Source: VGCC01 sp040381195
Lineage (GTDB): Bacteria > Actinomycetota > Actinomycetes > S36-B12
Reading direction: 5' to 3'
Length of the DNA stretch: 29,595 nt
Assembly: GCA_040381195.1 (NCBI GenBank)
Contig: JBEIHR010000013.1
Location: forward strand, 1 to 29,595
Position numbers and translations under genes: made by a program. Positions 1 through 16,304 of the stretch are shown piece after piece; position 1 is the first letter of the stretch; the number at the start of each line of letters is the position of its first letter. A model generated the notes under the pieces. That model was not told where the DNA came from. It saw nothing but the letters and a program-made list of their open reading frames with translations, and ran no database searches.

Positions 1-337
<337 letters not shown>

Positions 338-423
338 CTGAGTTCTCCCTTGTCCTTATGCCGTCCGGCGTTGCGCGGATCGGATTGTGCGTGTTGTGTT
401 TTCTCTTCTGTTGTGATCCGCGA

Positions 424-2523
<2,100 letters not shown>

Positions 2524-2561
2524 GATCTTCTCCGTTGCGATTGGGGCCTTGTGGGCGGTGG

Positions 2562-3032
2562 TTACCAGCGGTAGTGGGCGAATGCCTTGTTGGATTCGGC
2601 CATCTTGTGGGTGTCTTCGCGCTTCTTCACGGCTGCGCCGAGACCATTCGAGGCGTCGAGGATCTCGTTCATGAGCCGCTCGGTCATCGTCTTCTCACGA
2701 CGCTGACGCGAGTATCCGATCAGCCAGCGCAGCGCGAGGGTGGTGCTGCGACCGGGCTTGACTTCGACGGGCACCTGGTAGGTGGCGCCGCCGACGCGAC
2801 GGGAGCGAACTTCGAGGGTGGGGCGCACGTTGTCGAGCGCGCGCTTGAGGGTGATCACCGGATCGGTGCCGGTCTTCTCCCGGCAGCCTTCGAGGGCGCC
2901 ATAGACAACAGACTCGGCCTTGGAGCGCTTACCGCTCAAGAGCACCTTGTTGATCAACTGCGTGACGACCGGTGAGTTGTAGACCGGATCGATGGCCAGT
3001 GGACGCTTGGCTGCGGGACCTTTGCGAGGCAT
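2562..3032 (-). CDS. rpsG: 30S ribosomal protein S7
   Basis: S7 nucleates assembly of the 3' domain of 16S rRNA and contacts tRNA in the E site. The 156-residue product starts MPRKGPAAKR and ends with the typical KMAESNKAFAHYRW. The central signature with VGGATYQVPVEV is present. The ATG start overlaps the TGA stop of rpsL in a TGATG arrangement with one shared base, which implies translational coupling. In enterobacteria S7 is the autoregulator of the str operon; that role is not established for this lineage. Confidence 0.98.
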   Translation of the reverse strand: MPRKGPAAKRPLAIDPVYNSPVVTQLINKVLLSGKRSKAESVVYGALEGCREKTGTDPVITLKRALDNVRPTLEVRSRRVGGATYQVPVEVKPGRSTTLALRWLIGYSRQRREKTMTERLMNEILDASNGLGAAVKKREDTHKMAESNKAFAHYRW

Positions 3033-3406
3033 CAGCCCTTCTCCTTCTTCGCGCCGTAGCGGGAACGAGCCTGCTTGCGGTTCTTGACGCCCTGGGTATC
3101 GAGTGCGCCGCGGATCACCTTGTAGCGGACACCGGGGAGGTCACGGACACGTCCGCCGCGGACGAGCACGATCGAGTGCTCCTGCAGGTTGTGGCCGACC
3201 CCCGGGATATAGGCGGTGATCTCCACGCCGGAGGTCAGACGCACACGGGCGACCTTGCGCAGTGCGGAGTTCGGCTTCTTCGGGGTGGTGGTGTAGACGC
3301 GCGTACAGACCCCGCGCCGCTGTGGGCTGCCCTTGAGGGCCGGGGCCTTGTTCTTCGAGACCTTGTCCTGCCGACCCTTGCGGACCAGCTGTTGGATGGT
3401 TGGCAC
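3032..3406 (-). CDS. rpsL: 30S ribosomal protein S12 (natural Arg at position 88)
   Basis: S12 lies in the decoding centre and controls accuracy. The product has 124 residues, MPTIQQLVRK to GAKKEKG, the normal actinobacterial length. I chose the GTG at 3406 because it is preceded by GGGAGA and gives the conserved MPTIQQ start; an in-frame upstream start at 3457 would add an unrelated 17 residues. The TTTPKKPNS loop keeps Lys43. In the second conserved loop the sequence is RGGRVRDLPGVRY, so residue 88 is Arg (codon CGT, 3143-3145 complement) instead of the usual Lys. Position 70 is Val in PGVGHNLQEH, a variant known in other bacteria and plastids. It is the first gene of the rpsL-rpsG-fusA-tuf unit. 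Confidence 0.98.
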   Translation of the reverse strand: MPTIQQLVRKGRQDKVSKNKAPALKGSPQRRGVCTRVYTTTPKKPNSALRKVARVRLTSGVEITAYIPGVGHNLQEHSIVLVRGGRVRDLPGVRYKVIRGALDTQGVKNRKQARSRYGAKKEKG

Positions 3407-3508
3407 TCGCGTTTCTCCCTTGTTCCGTACCGTTCCGTGCTCCGGTTCCCGGCCCACGCGGTCGGGCGTGTCGCCCGGTCCCGGTGGGGACAGGCAACAA
3501 CCTCGTGG

Positions 3509-3538
3509 GGGTTACCGGTGCGTTCTGCGCCGCGTCCA
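3509..3538 (-). promoter_or_regulatory. Possible promoter for the rpsL-rpsG-fusA-tuf unit
   Basis: On the minus strand, TGGACG (3533-3538) is followed after 18 bases by TAACCC (3509-3514). It lies between the terminator-like hairpin at 3565-3593 and the rpsL start at 3406, where a str-operon promoter is expected. The -10 match is imperfect because it lacks the final T, so this is a weak call. The leader would be about 95 nt. Confidence 0.3.
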
Positions 3539-3564
3539 CGCGCTTACGGGGAAGTGCGCACACG

Positions 3565-3593
3565 CCCTCGTGCCCGGGGTCCGGGCACGGGGG
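3565..3593 (-). terminator. Hairpin between the DUF4190 gene and rpsL
   Basis: A 13-bp GC-rich stem (3565-3577 with 3581-3593, one G-U type pair, three-base loop) lies about 45 bp after the stop of the DUF4190 gene. There is no U-tract, as is common for actinobacterial terminators. It probably ends the rpoB-rpoC-DUF4190 transcript and separates it from the str operon. Confidence 0.6.
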
Positions 3594-3635
3594 GTGACAC
3601 TACCGGGTGGTCATTCGGCAGGTCAAAACGGGGGT

Positions 3636-3983
3636 CTAGAAGGCCCCGGCCACCGCGACCAGGACCAGGACCAGGAGTCCGATCACCAGCAGTGCGGCCC
3701 AGACGCCGATGTTGATCCAGGCCACGATCATCGACGCGGTGACCAGGCCCTGCCCGGTGACCCGCCCCTCCCCCGCGGCGATCTCCTTCTTGGCCATGTT
3801 CGCGAAGACCAGGGCCACGATCGCCGGGATGATCGGGCAGATGATCCAGGCTCCGATGGACAGGATCAGCGCGACGATCGCGTTCCCCGAGGTCTGCGGG
3901 GCCGGCGGGTAGACCACCGTCACCTGCTCCTCGGGGACACTCGGCCAGGTCGCCGGGGGGCTGTCGGGCTGCTGCTCGGTCAT
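3636..3983 (-). CDS. Small DUF4190-type membrane protein
   Basis: The 115-residue protein has a Pro-rich cytoplasmic-looking N-terminus of about 30 residues, then two hydrophobic segments (about residues 34-62 and 80-112). They are joined by a loop containing AKKEIAAGEGRVTGQG. A hydrophobic pair around a basic and glycine-rich loop, starting with NAIVALILS and ending with QGLVTASMI, is the pattern of the DUF4190 family, whose function is unknown. Its ATG lies 15 bp after the rpoC stop with GGCAGGA upstream, so it is probably cotranscribed with rpoBC. It occupies the rpoC-rpsL gap, where unrelated accessory genes are found in various actinobacteria. The family assignment is from memory of the pattern. 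Confidence 0.8.
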   Translation of the reverse strand: MTEQQPDSPPATWPSVPEEQVTVVYPPAPQTSGNAIVALILSIGAWIICPIIPAIVALVFANMAKKEIAAGEGRVTGQGLVTASMIVAWINIGVWAALLVIGLLVLVLVAVAGAF

Positions 3984-3998
3984 GATTCCTGCCTCGGT

Positions 3999-7877
<3,879 letters not shown>

Positions 7878-7920
7878 GTGTGTGTCCTTCGCTCTCGTGT
7901 CTGATCTCTAGTCGTGGTGG

Positions 7921-11388
<3,468 letters not shown>

Positions 11389-11794
11389 TGCTTCCTTCCG
11401 AGGCCCATGCGCGGCCCCGGGGACGCCGGTAAGCCCGATTTGTCAAGTGGCAGGCCACGACGCGTCAGGCGGAGTCTTTGGGAGGGCAGCGCAAAGCGGC
11501 AGCATAGCCGAACGGCGCGCCGCTGTCCACAGGGGTACCCCGGCGAACCATCGGTCCTTCCCTGCCTCGACGGTGGCTGACAGCTGCCAACCGCTTCTGG
11601 AGGGGGACCCTCGTTCCGCCACGGTGACCCGTGCGTTGGTCCATGGTGGTGCCCGGGGAGCAAAAGGTCAAGCAGGGACAAAGGATTTCGCGCTTTCGTG
11701 TCCCGGTTGTAACCATTTCGCCCCGTCTCGGCCGGGGGCGGGTTAGCCTGCACCGCTCCCCCGTCCCGGGTGAGCCGATCCCCGAGGAGCACCC
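11389..11794. other. Intergenic region between divergent rpoB and an ABM-like gene
   Basis: These 406 bases hold no convincing coding frame. They contain the rpoB promoter candidate and an rpoB leader of roughly 105 nt. On the plus strand, TAGCCT near 11742 could be a -10 for the downstream small gene, but no matching -35 is visible. A TTGACA on the minus strand at 11441-11446 has no -10 partner at 16-19 bases. Short imperfect dyads around 11570-11590 look too weak to call. Confidence 0.6.
11501..11529 (-). promoter_or_regulatory. rpoB: Promoter candidate for rpoB-rpoC
   Basis: On the minus strand, TGGACA (11524-11529) and TATGCT (11501-11506) are separated by exactly 17 bases. These match the sigma70-type consensus at 5 of 6 and 4 of 6 positions, including the key TA and final T of the -10. 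The predicted start is near 11494, giving a leader of about 105 nt before the rpoB ATG. It is the best sigma70-type match that I found in this intergenic region. Confidence 0.65.
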
Positions 11795-12100
11795 ATGTCC
11801 CATGTCGTCGAGTTCACCCTGACCGTGAAGCCCGGGCACTACCAGGATGTCCTGGACCTGTATTCGAATTTCGCCCACGACTTCATGGCGGTCGATCCGC
11901 ACCTGAAGAGCGTCCACATCGTCGGCGACGCCGGCTCGGGCCTGGTGCGGGGCATCGGCGTGTTCGACACCGAGGAATCGGCGGCTGCAGTCAACAGCGA
12001 CGTCATCTTCGCCACGTTCAATGACCAGATCGCGCCCCTCATCAGCGCACCCCCGCAGCGGGTGATCCTCGACCTGGTGCACGCCTGGCATCGCTCGTAG
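11795..12100 (+). CDS. Small protein, possibly ABM/Dabb-like dimeric alpha-beta barrel
   Basis: The 101-residue soluble protein starts MSHVVEFTLTVKPGHYQDVL. The ATG has GAGGAG six bases upstream, so translation is plausible. The N-terminal beta strand (VVEFTLTVKP), the following helix (YQDVLDLYSNFAHDF) and the C-terminal strand with VILDLVHAW fit the ferredoxin-like fold of the antibiotic-biosynthesis-monooxygenase or Dabb families. I cannot assign a family with certainty, and no catalytic residue is evident. It runs opposite to all neighbours, in the gap between rplL and rpoB, and ends at a strong hairpin shared with rplL. Function is unknown. Confidence 0.75.
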   Translation: MSHVVEFTLTVKPGHYQDVLDLYSNFAHDFMAVDPHLKSVHIVGDAGSGLVRGIGVFDTEESAAAVNSDVIFATFNDQIAPLISAPPQRVILDLVHAWHRS

Positions 12101-12108
12101 CCGACATG

Positions 12109-12147
12109 CACGAAGGGGGGCCGACCAGTGGTCGGCCCCCCTTCGTG
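12109..12147. terminator. Bidirectional terminator between the ABM-like gene and rplL
   Basis: A perfect 18-bp inverted repeat (12109-12126 with 12130-12147) with a three-base loop sits between two convergent stops. It contains six consecutive G-C pairs. It should terminate the plus-strand small gene and, from the other side, the rplJ-rplL transcript. No T-tract follows in either direction. Confidence 0.88.
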
Positions 12148-12153
12148 TGGTGA

Positions 12154-12549
12154 CTACTTGACCGAAACGGTCGCGCCGGCGCCTTCGAGCTGCGCCTTGG
12201 CCTTCTCGGCTGCGTCCTTCTTGACCTTCTCGAGGATCGGCTTCGGTGCGGCCTCGACCAGGTCCTTGGCCTCCTTGAGACCCAGGTTGGTCAGGGCGCG
12301 GACCTCCTTGATGACGGCGATCTTGTTGCCGCCATCGGCCTCGAGGATGACGTCGAACTCGTCCTGCTCCTCGGCGCCGCCTCCGGCATCGCCACCGCCA
12401 GCCGAGGGGGCTGCGACGGCGGCAACGGCCACGGGGGCCGCTGCGGTGACATCGAAGGTCTCCTCGAAGACCTTCACGAACTCGGACAGCTCGAGGAGGG
12501 TCATCTCCTTGAAGGCGTCCAGCAACTGATCGGTGCTCAGCTTCGCCAT
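12154..12549 (-). CDS. rplL: 50S ribosomal protein L7/L12
   Basis: L7/L12 forms the multimeric stalk that recruits and activates translational GTPases. The 131-residue product has the N-terminal dimerisation and L10-binding helices (residues about 1-35), an Ala/Gly-rich hinge (about 36-60), and the conserved C-terminal domain with EEQDEFDVIL and GLKEAKDLVE. The ATG start follows GAAAGGA. It lies 45 bp after rplJ with a small hairpin between them, and ends seven bases from the strong hairpin at 12109-12147. Confidence 0.98.
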   Translation of the reverse strand: MAKLSTDQLLDAFKEMTLLELSEFVKVFEETFDVTAAAPVAVAAVAAPSAGGGDAGGGAEEQDEFDVILEADGGNKIAVIKEVRALTNLGLKEAKDLVEAAPKPILEKVKKDAAEKAKAQLEGAGATVSVK

Positions 12550-12572
12550 GGTGGTGTTCCTTTCGGGTTGAA

Positions 12573-12587
12573 CCGGCCGAGGGCCGG
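12573..12587 (-). promoter_or_regulatory. Small hairpin in the rplJ-rplL gap
   Basis: A 6-bp G/C stem with a three-base loop (12573-12578 with 12582-12587) lies between the rplJ stop and the rplL ribosome-binding site. L12 is needed in several copies per L10, so an element tuning translation or mRNA processing here is plausible. The stem is short and could be incidental. Confidence 0.3.
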
Positions 12588-12594
12588 GTGGGGC

Positions 12595-13260
12595 TTAGCC
12601 CTCGGTGGTCTCCTCCGCGGAAGCTTCCGCGTCGGCGGGGGTGGTGACCTCATCGGTCTCCGCAACGGCGTCGGCCGTTGAATCGGTGGGCTCCTCGACG
12701 GGAGCGGGTGCGGCTTCCGCCGCGGGTGCCGAGGCCGCAGGTGCGCCAGCCTCCAGCTTGGCCTGCAGTGCACCGAGGGCACGTGCTGCCTTGCCCAGCG
12801 GGGCGGCGAGCAGACCCGCGGCCTGCGACTGCTTGGCCTTCATTGCGCCTGCGAGCTTGGACAGCAGCACCTCGCGGGACTCCAGGTCGGCGATCTTGCC
12901 GATCTGTGCGGCGGTCAGGACCGCGCCGTCCATGAACCCGCCCTTGATCACCAGGGCCGGGTTCTCCTTGGCGAACTTGCGGATGCCCTTGGCGGCGTCG
13001 ACCGGGTCACCCTTGACGAAGGCGATCGCGCTCGGACCGGCCAGCAGGTCGTCCAAGCCGGTGACACCCGCGTCCTGGGCCGCGCGCTTGGTCAGGGTGT
13101 TCTTCACAACCGCGTAGGTGACGGTGTCACCCAGAGTGCGGCGCAGCTCCTTGAGCTGGGCCACGGTCAATCCGCGGTACTCGGTCAGGACCGCGGCGCT
13201 TGACTCGCGGAAATGATCGGCGATCTCGGCGACGGAGGTCACCTTGCTCGGCCGTGCCAT
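12595..13260 (-). CDS. rplJ: 50S ribosomal protein L10
   Basis: L10 anchors the L7/L12 stalk to 23S rRNA. I chose the ATG at 13260 (MARPSKVTSVAEIADHF) because GGAAGGAG lies five bases upstream and it gives the standard L10 N-terminus. Upstream in-frame sequence belongs to the leader. The product has 221 residues. The body (about 1-175) includes the TEYRGLTVAQLKELRR and FVKGDPV segments. The C-terminal tail of about 45 residues is rich in Ala, Glu and Thr, a longer tail than in E. coli and commonly seen in Actinobacteria. It is preceded by an L10-leader-type RNA. Confidence 0.97.
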   Translation of the reverse strand: MARPSKVTSVAEIADHFRESSAAVLTEYRGLTVAQLKELRRTLGDTVTYAVVKNTLTKRAAQDAGVTGLDDLLAGPSAIAFVKGDPVDAAKGIRKFAKENPALVIKGGFMDGAVLTAAQIGKIADLESREVLLSKLAGAMKAKQSQAAGLLAAPLGKAARALGALQAKLEAGAPAASAPAAEAAPAPVEEPTDSTADAVAETDEVTTPADAEASAEETTEG

Positions 13261-13289
13261 GGGGCTCCTTCCTGTGCCCCACACAACAA

Positions 13290-13416
13290 ACGCCCCGGCG
13301 CAGGCGCACGGGGCACGGCCCCCGAGGGGGCAGTTCCACTCACCTGCGCGGGCCGCCCGCAGTGCGGGGCCTTCGACCGGATCGGGTGATCCGGTGACCA
13401 GCGGTCTTCGGCAGTG
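13290..13416 (-). ncRNA. Ribosomal protein L10 leader (autoregulatory mRNA element)
   Basis: In the rplJ 5' untranslated region, the minus strand carries CCGAAGACCGCUGGU (about 13399-13413) and then a perfect 7-bp hairpin (13377-13383 with 13388-13394). Next comes GCGCAGGUG (13341-13349), which pairs over nine positions with CGCCUGCGC (13298-13306) and encloses another G/C hairpin near 13318-13331. This order of elements matches the L10 leader family, bound by the L10-L12 complex to repress its own operon. The assignment comes from recalled motifs and hand pairing, not from a covariance search. Confidence 0.8.
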
Positions 13417-13420
13417 ACAG

Positions 13421-13426
13421 AGAGTA
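13421..13426 (-). promoter_or_regulatory. Possible -10 element of the rplJ-rplL promoter
   Basis: TACTCT on the minus strand lies just upstream of the L10 leader and would place the transcript start near the first leader motif. No convincing -35 exists at 17-18 bases. The liv hairpin at 13470-13495 makes a separate rplJL promoter in this gap likely. Confidence 0.35.
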
Positions 13427-13469
13427 CGCGGACCCGATCCGTCGGGGCACACCGGGTCCGGACATGCGA

Positions 13470-13495
13470 GAGGGGGGCGGTTGCCCGCCCCCCTC
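13470..13495 (-). terminator. Terminator hairpin after the liv-type operon
   Basis: An 11-bp perfect G/C-rich inverted repeat (13470-13480 with 13485-13495) with a four-base loop begins 12 bases after the stop of the solute-binding protein gene. It has no U-tract. It should stop liv transcription before the rplJ leader. Confidence 0.75.
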
Positions 13496-13507
13496 AACGC
13501 GTGCGTG

Positions 13508-14797
13508 TTACGGCAGCAACTTCTTTGTGGGAGGTGCTGGCTTGAACGTGGCAACCTTCGCCAACGATCCACCCGCGTTGCCCGCGACGTAGACCTCGTT
13601 CGGCTTGCCCAGGCGAACGACCGTGCCGGCTGAGTCGTACTGACCCATGTAGAAGCCGGTGAGTCCCTGGTGCGAGCTCTTCGTGATGACGAACGGAACC
13701 ACGGCGGCAGGACGGAAGTTCTTCGCGTTGTCCTGAAGAGCCTTGACCAGCCCCTTGCGGGTGAGGTTGGGGCCCGCGGCCTTGAGGGCCTGGGACAGCA
13801 CGTACGCCGTGTTGGCGCCGTAGTAGGTGTAGAAGTTCCACGGCAGGCCTGCGGCCTCGACCACGGTCTTCATCTGGCTCACGTACGGGTTGCCCGTGTC
13901 AGTGATCGGCACGAGGAACTGCGGCGTGTACATGCCGGTCATCGCGGCGCGCGTCGCGGGGACGCTGCCGACGATGCCCGCGAGAACGGTGGGCTCGGAA
14001 CCAACCGAGGTCACCATCCACGTCGGACGGAACTGCAGGGCAGCTGCCGTGCGGAGCAGAACACCTGTGGCCGAGGTGACGCCGAAGAACACGACGAGCT
14101 CGCAGCCCGCAGCCTTCATCCGGGTGACCTGGGCGCCGAAGCCCTGGGCGATCTGGGTCGGCAGGTACGAGGCCTGCGCGGTCCAGGTCGTGAAGCCGGC
14201 GGAGGCGAAGCCCTGACCGGCGTTCTCACCGAACTCACCCTCCTGGTAGAAGAAGCAGCGCTTCTTGCTCGCCAGGTCCGGAGTGTCCTGGATGTACTTC
14301 GCCATGACCTTGGCCTCGACGGCGTAGGACGGGAAGTACGGGAACGTGTTCGGGTACTTCTGCACGTTGTCGAAGGCATTCGAGCCCGTGTTCACGAACA
14401 CGTCCGGGATGCCCTGCTTGTTGATCTCGTCGACAACGGCGAGATGGTTCGCCGTACCAAGAGCGCCGTAGATCGCAAAGACCTTGTCGTTGAGGATCAA
14501 CTCGTTGGTCTTGGTGATCGTGGTCGTCGGGTTGTACTGATCGTCCTTGACGACCAGGCTGACCGCACGACCGTTGATGCCACCGCTCTTGTTGACGTAC
14601 GCGAAGTACGCGTTGGCGCCGGCCGAGACGTCCTTGTAGCCAGGGGACGCGGGTCCGGTCAACGGGGTTGTCGTACCGATCTTGATCTCGGACTTGGTGA
14701 CGCCGGGATCGGCAGCGTTCGCCGCACCCGCCGTGCCCACTGCCATGAGACCGACGATCGTCGATACCGCGACAGTACGGATTGCGAAGGACTTCAC
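13508..14797 (-). CDS. livJ: Branched-chain-amino-acid-type ABC transporter solute-binding protein
   Basis: This 429-residue protein is an extracellular periplasmic-binding-protein type 1 receptor (Peripla_BP_6-like) for the adjacent importer. Family features are EIKIGTTTPLTGPAS after the signal peptide, GGINGRAVSLVVKDD, and the YGANTAYVL region near the C-terminus. The signal peptide (residues 1 to about 28, ending ANA before ADPG) has no cysteine and hence no lipobox, so the protein should be released rather than lipid-anchored. By hand count the mature protein has about ten more Lys/Arg than Asp/Glu. The start is a GTG at 14797 with AAGGAGA upstream. A 124-bp gap separates it from livM. 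The real ligand (Leu/Ile/Val, another amino acid, an amide or an aromatic acid) cannot be read from the sequence. Confidence 0.9.
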   Translation of the reverse strand: MKSFAIRTVAVSTIVGLMAVGTAGAANAADPGVTKSEIKIGTTTPLTGPASPGYKDVSAGANAYFAYVNKSGGINGRAVSLVVKDDQYNPTTTITKTNELILNDKVFAIYGALGTANHLAVVDEINKQGIPDVFVNTGSNAFDNVQKYPNTFPYFPSYAVEAKVMAKYIQDTPDLASKKRCFFYQEGEFGENAGQGFASAGFTTWTAQASYLPTQIAQGFGAQVTRMKAAGCELVVFFGVTSATGVLLRTAAALQFRPTWMVTSVGSEPTVLAGIVGSVPATRAAMTGMYTPQFLVPITDTGNPYVSQMKTVVEAAGLPWNFYTYYGANTAYVLSQALKAAGPNLTRKGLVKALQDNAKNFRPAAVVPFVITKSSHQGLTGFYMGQYDSAGTVVRLGKPNEVYVAGNAGGSLAKVATFKPAPPTKKLLP

Positions 14798-14871
14798 AAG
14801 CTCTCCTTACGTAGGGATCTGGGCCCCAGGTGACCACAGCGTGACAACCCCGGAAAACCCGCGTGGTTAGC

Positions 14872-14877
14872 ACATTA
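14872..14877 (-). promoter_or_regulatory. Possible -10 for a separate livJ transcript
   Basis: TAATGT on the minus strand lies in the 124-bp livM-livJ gap, about 75 bases before the livJ start. A dedicated promoter would raise the level of the receptor relative to the permease, but no -35 match is seen. A short tandem (GCACTA repeated about ten bases apart) lies just upstream. Confidence 0.25.
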
Positions 14878-14921
14878 CGGGATGGTGCCGCTAGTGCGCT
14901 AGTGCCCTGGTGAAGTCCGAT

Positions 14922-16304
14922 TTAGGAGGGTGACGACGAGGTTCGACGCAGTTTTCCAAGCAAGGAGGAAACCCCGCCCATGATCCCTCGTGGAGCGACC
15001 AGGACCACCGCCACGACCAGGAGCCCGTACAGCAGGTTCGGGGCGTTGTCGGCAACCTGCCTCGGCAGGCCGAGCTCCGAGGAGAGTGAGTCCACCCATT
15101 CGGGCAGCCACACGATGAGCAGCGCCCCGATCACCGCCCCAACGAGCGAGAGGCGGCCACCCAGGACGACACCGACCAAGAGCGACAGGGATAGTCCGAG
15201 ACCGAAGGCGCTCGGGGCGGCGAGCGTCAGGATCTGCACGAAGACCGCACCGCTCAGAGCGGCAAACAGAGAACTGACGACAAAGGCAGACACCTTCCCG
15301 CCGGAGGGGGAGATGCCGATGACGGCCGCAGCGACGGGATCGTCGCGAACTGCCAGCCACACCCGCCCTTGACGACCACGGACGAGATTCAGGGCGATGA
15401 AGCCGACGATGCAGGCGACCGCGATGGCAACGGAGGCCTGCCACTGCTGGAGCACGAAATCTGAGGCCGATGTGAACGCGTCCGCGGGATCGGCGGCCAG
15501 TTCCGGTGTCGCCTCAGGTGTCGGGACAACGGTCTCCATGCCCTGGACACCCTGCTGCGCGTCCTCCAACGTCAGCAGATCCTCCTGCGCCACACCCTGC
15601 TGCGCGTCCTCCAACGTCAGCAGATCCTCCTGCGCCACACCCTGCTGCGCGTCCTCCAACGTCAGAAGGTCTTCTTCCGCAGGCGCAGCCTCGTCCATGG
15701 GCGCTTCGGTTGCCGCAGACTCATCGACGAGGAATTCGTCGAGCGCCGAGTCATCGAACTGCGAGTCGTCACTCAGCGCCAGGTCTTGGTAGCCCCCCTC
15801 GGGGTAGGGGACGATCAGTTTCAGACCCTGCTCACCGCCGAGGAGCGAGGGATACCTGTTGATGATCGAGGGGATGCCCACGGCGATACCGAGAGTCAGG
15901 CCCGCAAGGTATGGACCGCGCAGTCGTGCACCCAGGGCACCGATGATCAGTCCGATGATCACGCCTCCGAGGCCGGCGAAGACCATCGACCACACGGCGT
16001 TCCACGGCAGGCCAAGGATCGGCACGGTCTTCCAGTTCATGCTCGTCAGGGCGAATACGTATCCCCCGACCGCCATCAGAGCGCCGTTGCCCAGCGATAC
16101 CTGGCCTGAAAGGCCGACGAGGATGGTCATTCCGAACATGGCGGTGGCGTACATCGCAGCCAAGGCCAAGTAGTAGCTCAATTGAGCATCGATGACTGCA
16201 TTGAGACGGACCAACAACAGCCAGATCACAAATGCCAGGAGGGCGTGCCCGGCGAACCGCGAGCCGGGAGCACGAAGCGTGAAGTCTGTCCAACGATCGC
16301 GCAT
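14922..16304 (-). CDS. livM: LivM-type ABC permease with acidic repeat-bearing external loop
   Basis: This is one of the two membrane subunits of the importer, 460 residues. The N-terminal half has hydrophobic segments at about 20-34, 43-66, 70-90, 105-125 and 130-148, with the LivM hallmark GLSGQVSLGNGALMAVGGY. The C-terminal half has segments near 288-306, 338-362, 366-402 and 423-437, with the ATPase-coupling region GRVWLAVRDDPVAAAVIGI. Between GGEQGL (156-161) and the next membrane segment, where relatives have a few tens of residues, there is a loop of about 120 residues (169-288). By count it has 32 Asp/Glu and no Lys or Arg. It includes three tandem 15-residue units, EDLLTLEDAQQGVAQ, at 211-253. 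The position implies an extracytoplasmic loop. The ATG overlaps the livH stop (TGATG). Confidence 0.9.
   Translation of the reverse strand: MRDRWTDFTLRAPGSRFAGHALLAFVIWLLLVRLNAVIDAQLSYYLALAAMYATAMFGMTILVGLSGQVSLGNGALMAVGGYVFALTSMNWKTVPILGLPWNAVWSMVFAGLGGVIIGLIIGALGARLRGPYLAGLTLGIAVGIPSIINRYPSLLGGEQGLKLIVPYPEGGYQDLALSDDSQFDDSALDEFLVDESAATEAPMDEAAPAEEDLLTLEDAQQGVAQEDLLTLEDAQQGVAQEDLLTLEDAQQGVQGMETVVPTPEATPELAADPADAFTSASDFVLQQWQASVAIAVACIVGFIALNLVRGRQGRVWLAVRDDPVAAAVIGISPSGGKVSAFVVSSLFAALSGAVFVQILTLAAPSAFGLGLSLSLLVGVVLGGRLSLVGAVIGALLIVWLPEWVDSLSSELGLPRQVADNAPNLLYGLLVVAVVLVAPRGIMGGVSSLLGKLRRTSSSPS
15548..15674 (-). repeat. 45-bp in-frame tandem repeat inside livM
   Basis: Two identical 45-bp units lie at 15548-15592 and 15593-15637, followed by a third unit from 15638. 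The third unit is identical for 28 bp and then differs at all three of its remaining codons (EDL) by synonymous changes only. The array therefore encodes three copies of one 15-residue acidic motif. Period 45 keeps the frame, so gain or loss of units would not break the gene. Confidence 0.95.

Noticed and set aside
11441..11446. TTGACA before rpoB as its -35
   Set aside because: No -10-like hexamer lies 16-19 bases downstream. The TGGACA-17-TATGCT pair further upstream is a far better match.
15548..15674. The 45-bp tandem array as a CRISPR or minisatellite outside genes
   Set aside because: There are no spacers, the units are directly adjacent, and the array is in frame within livM.
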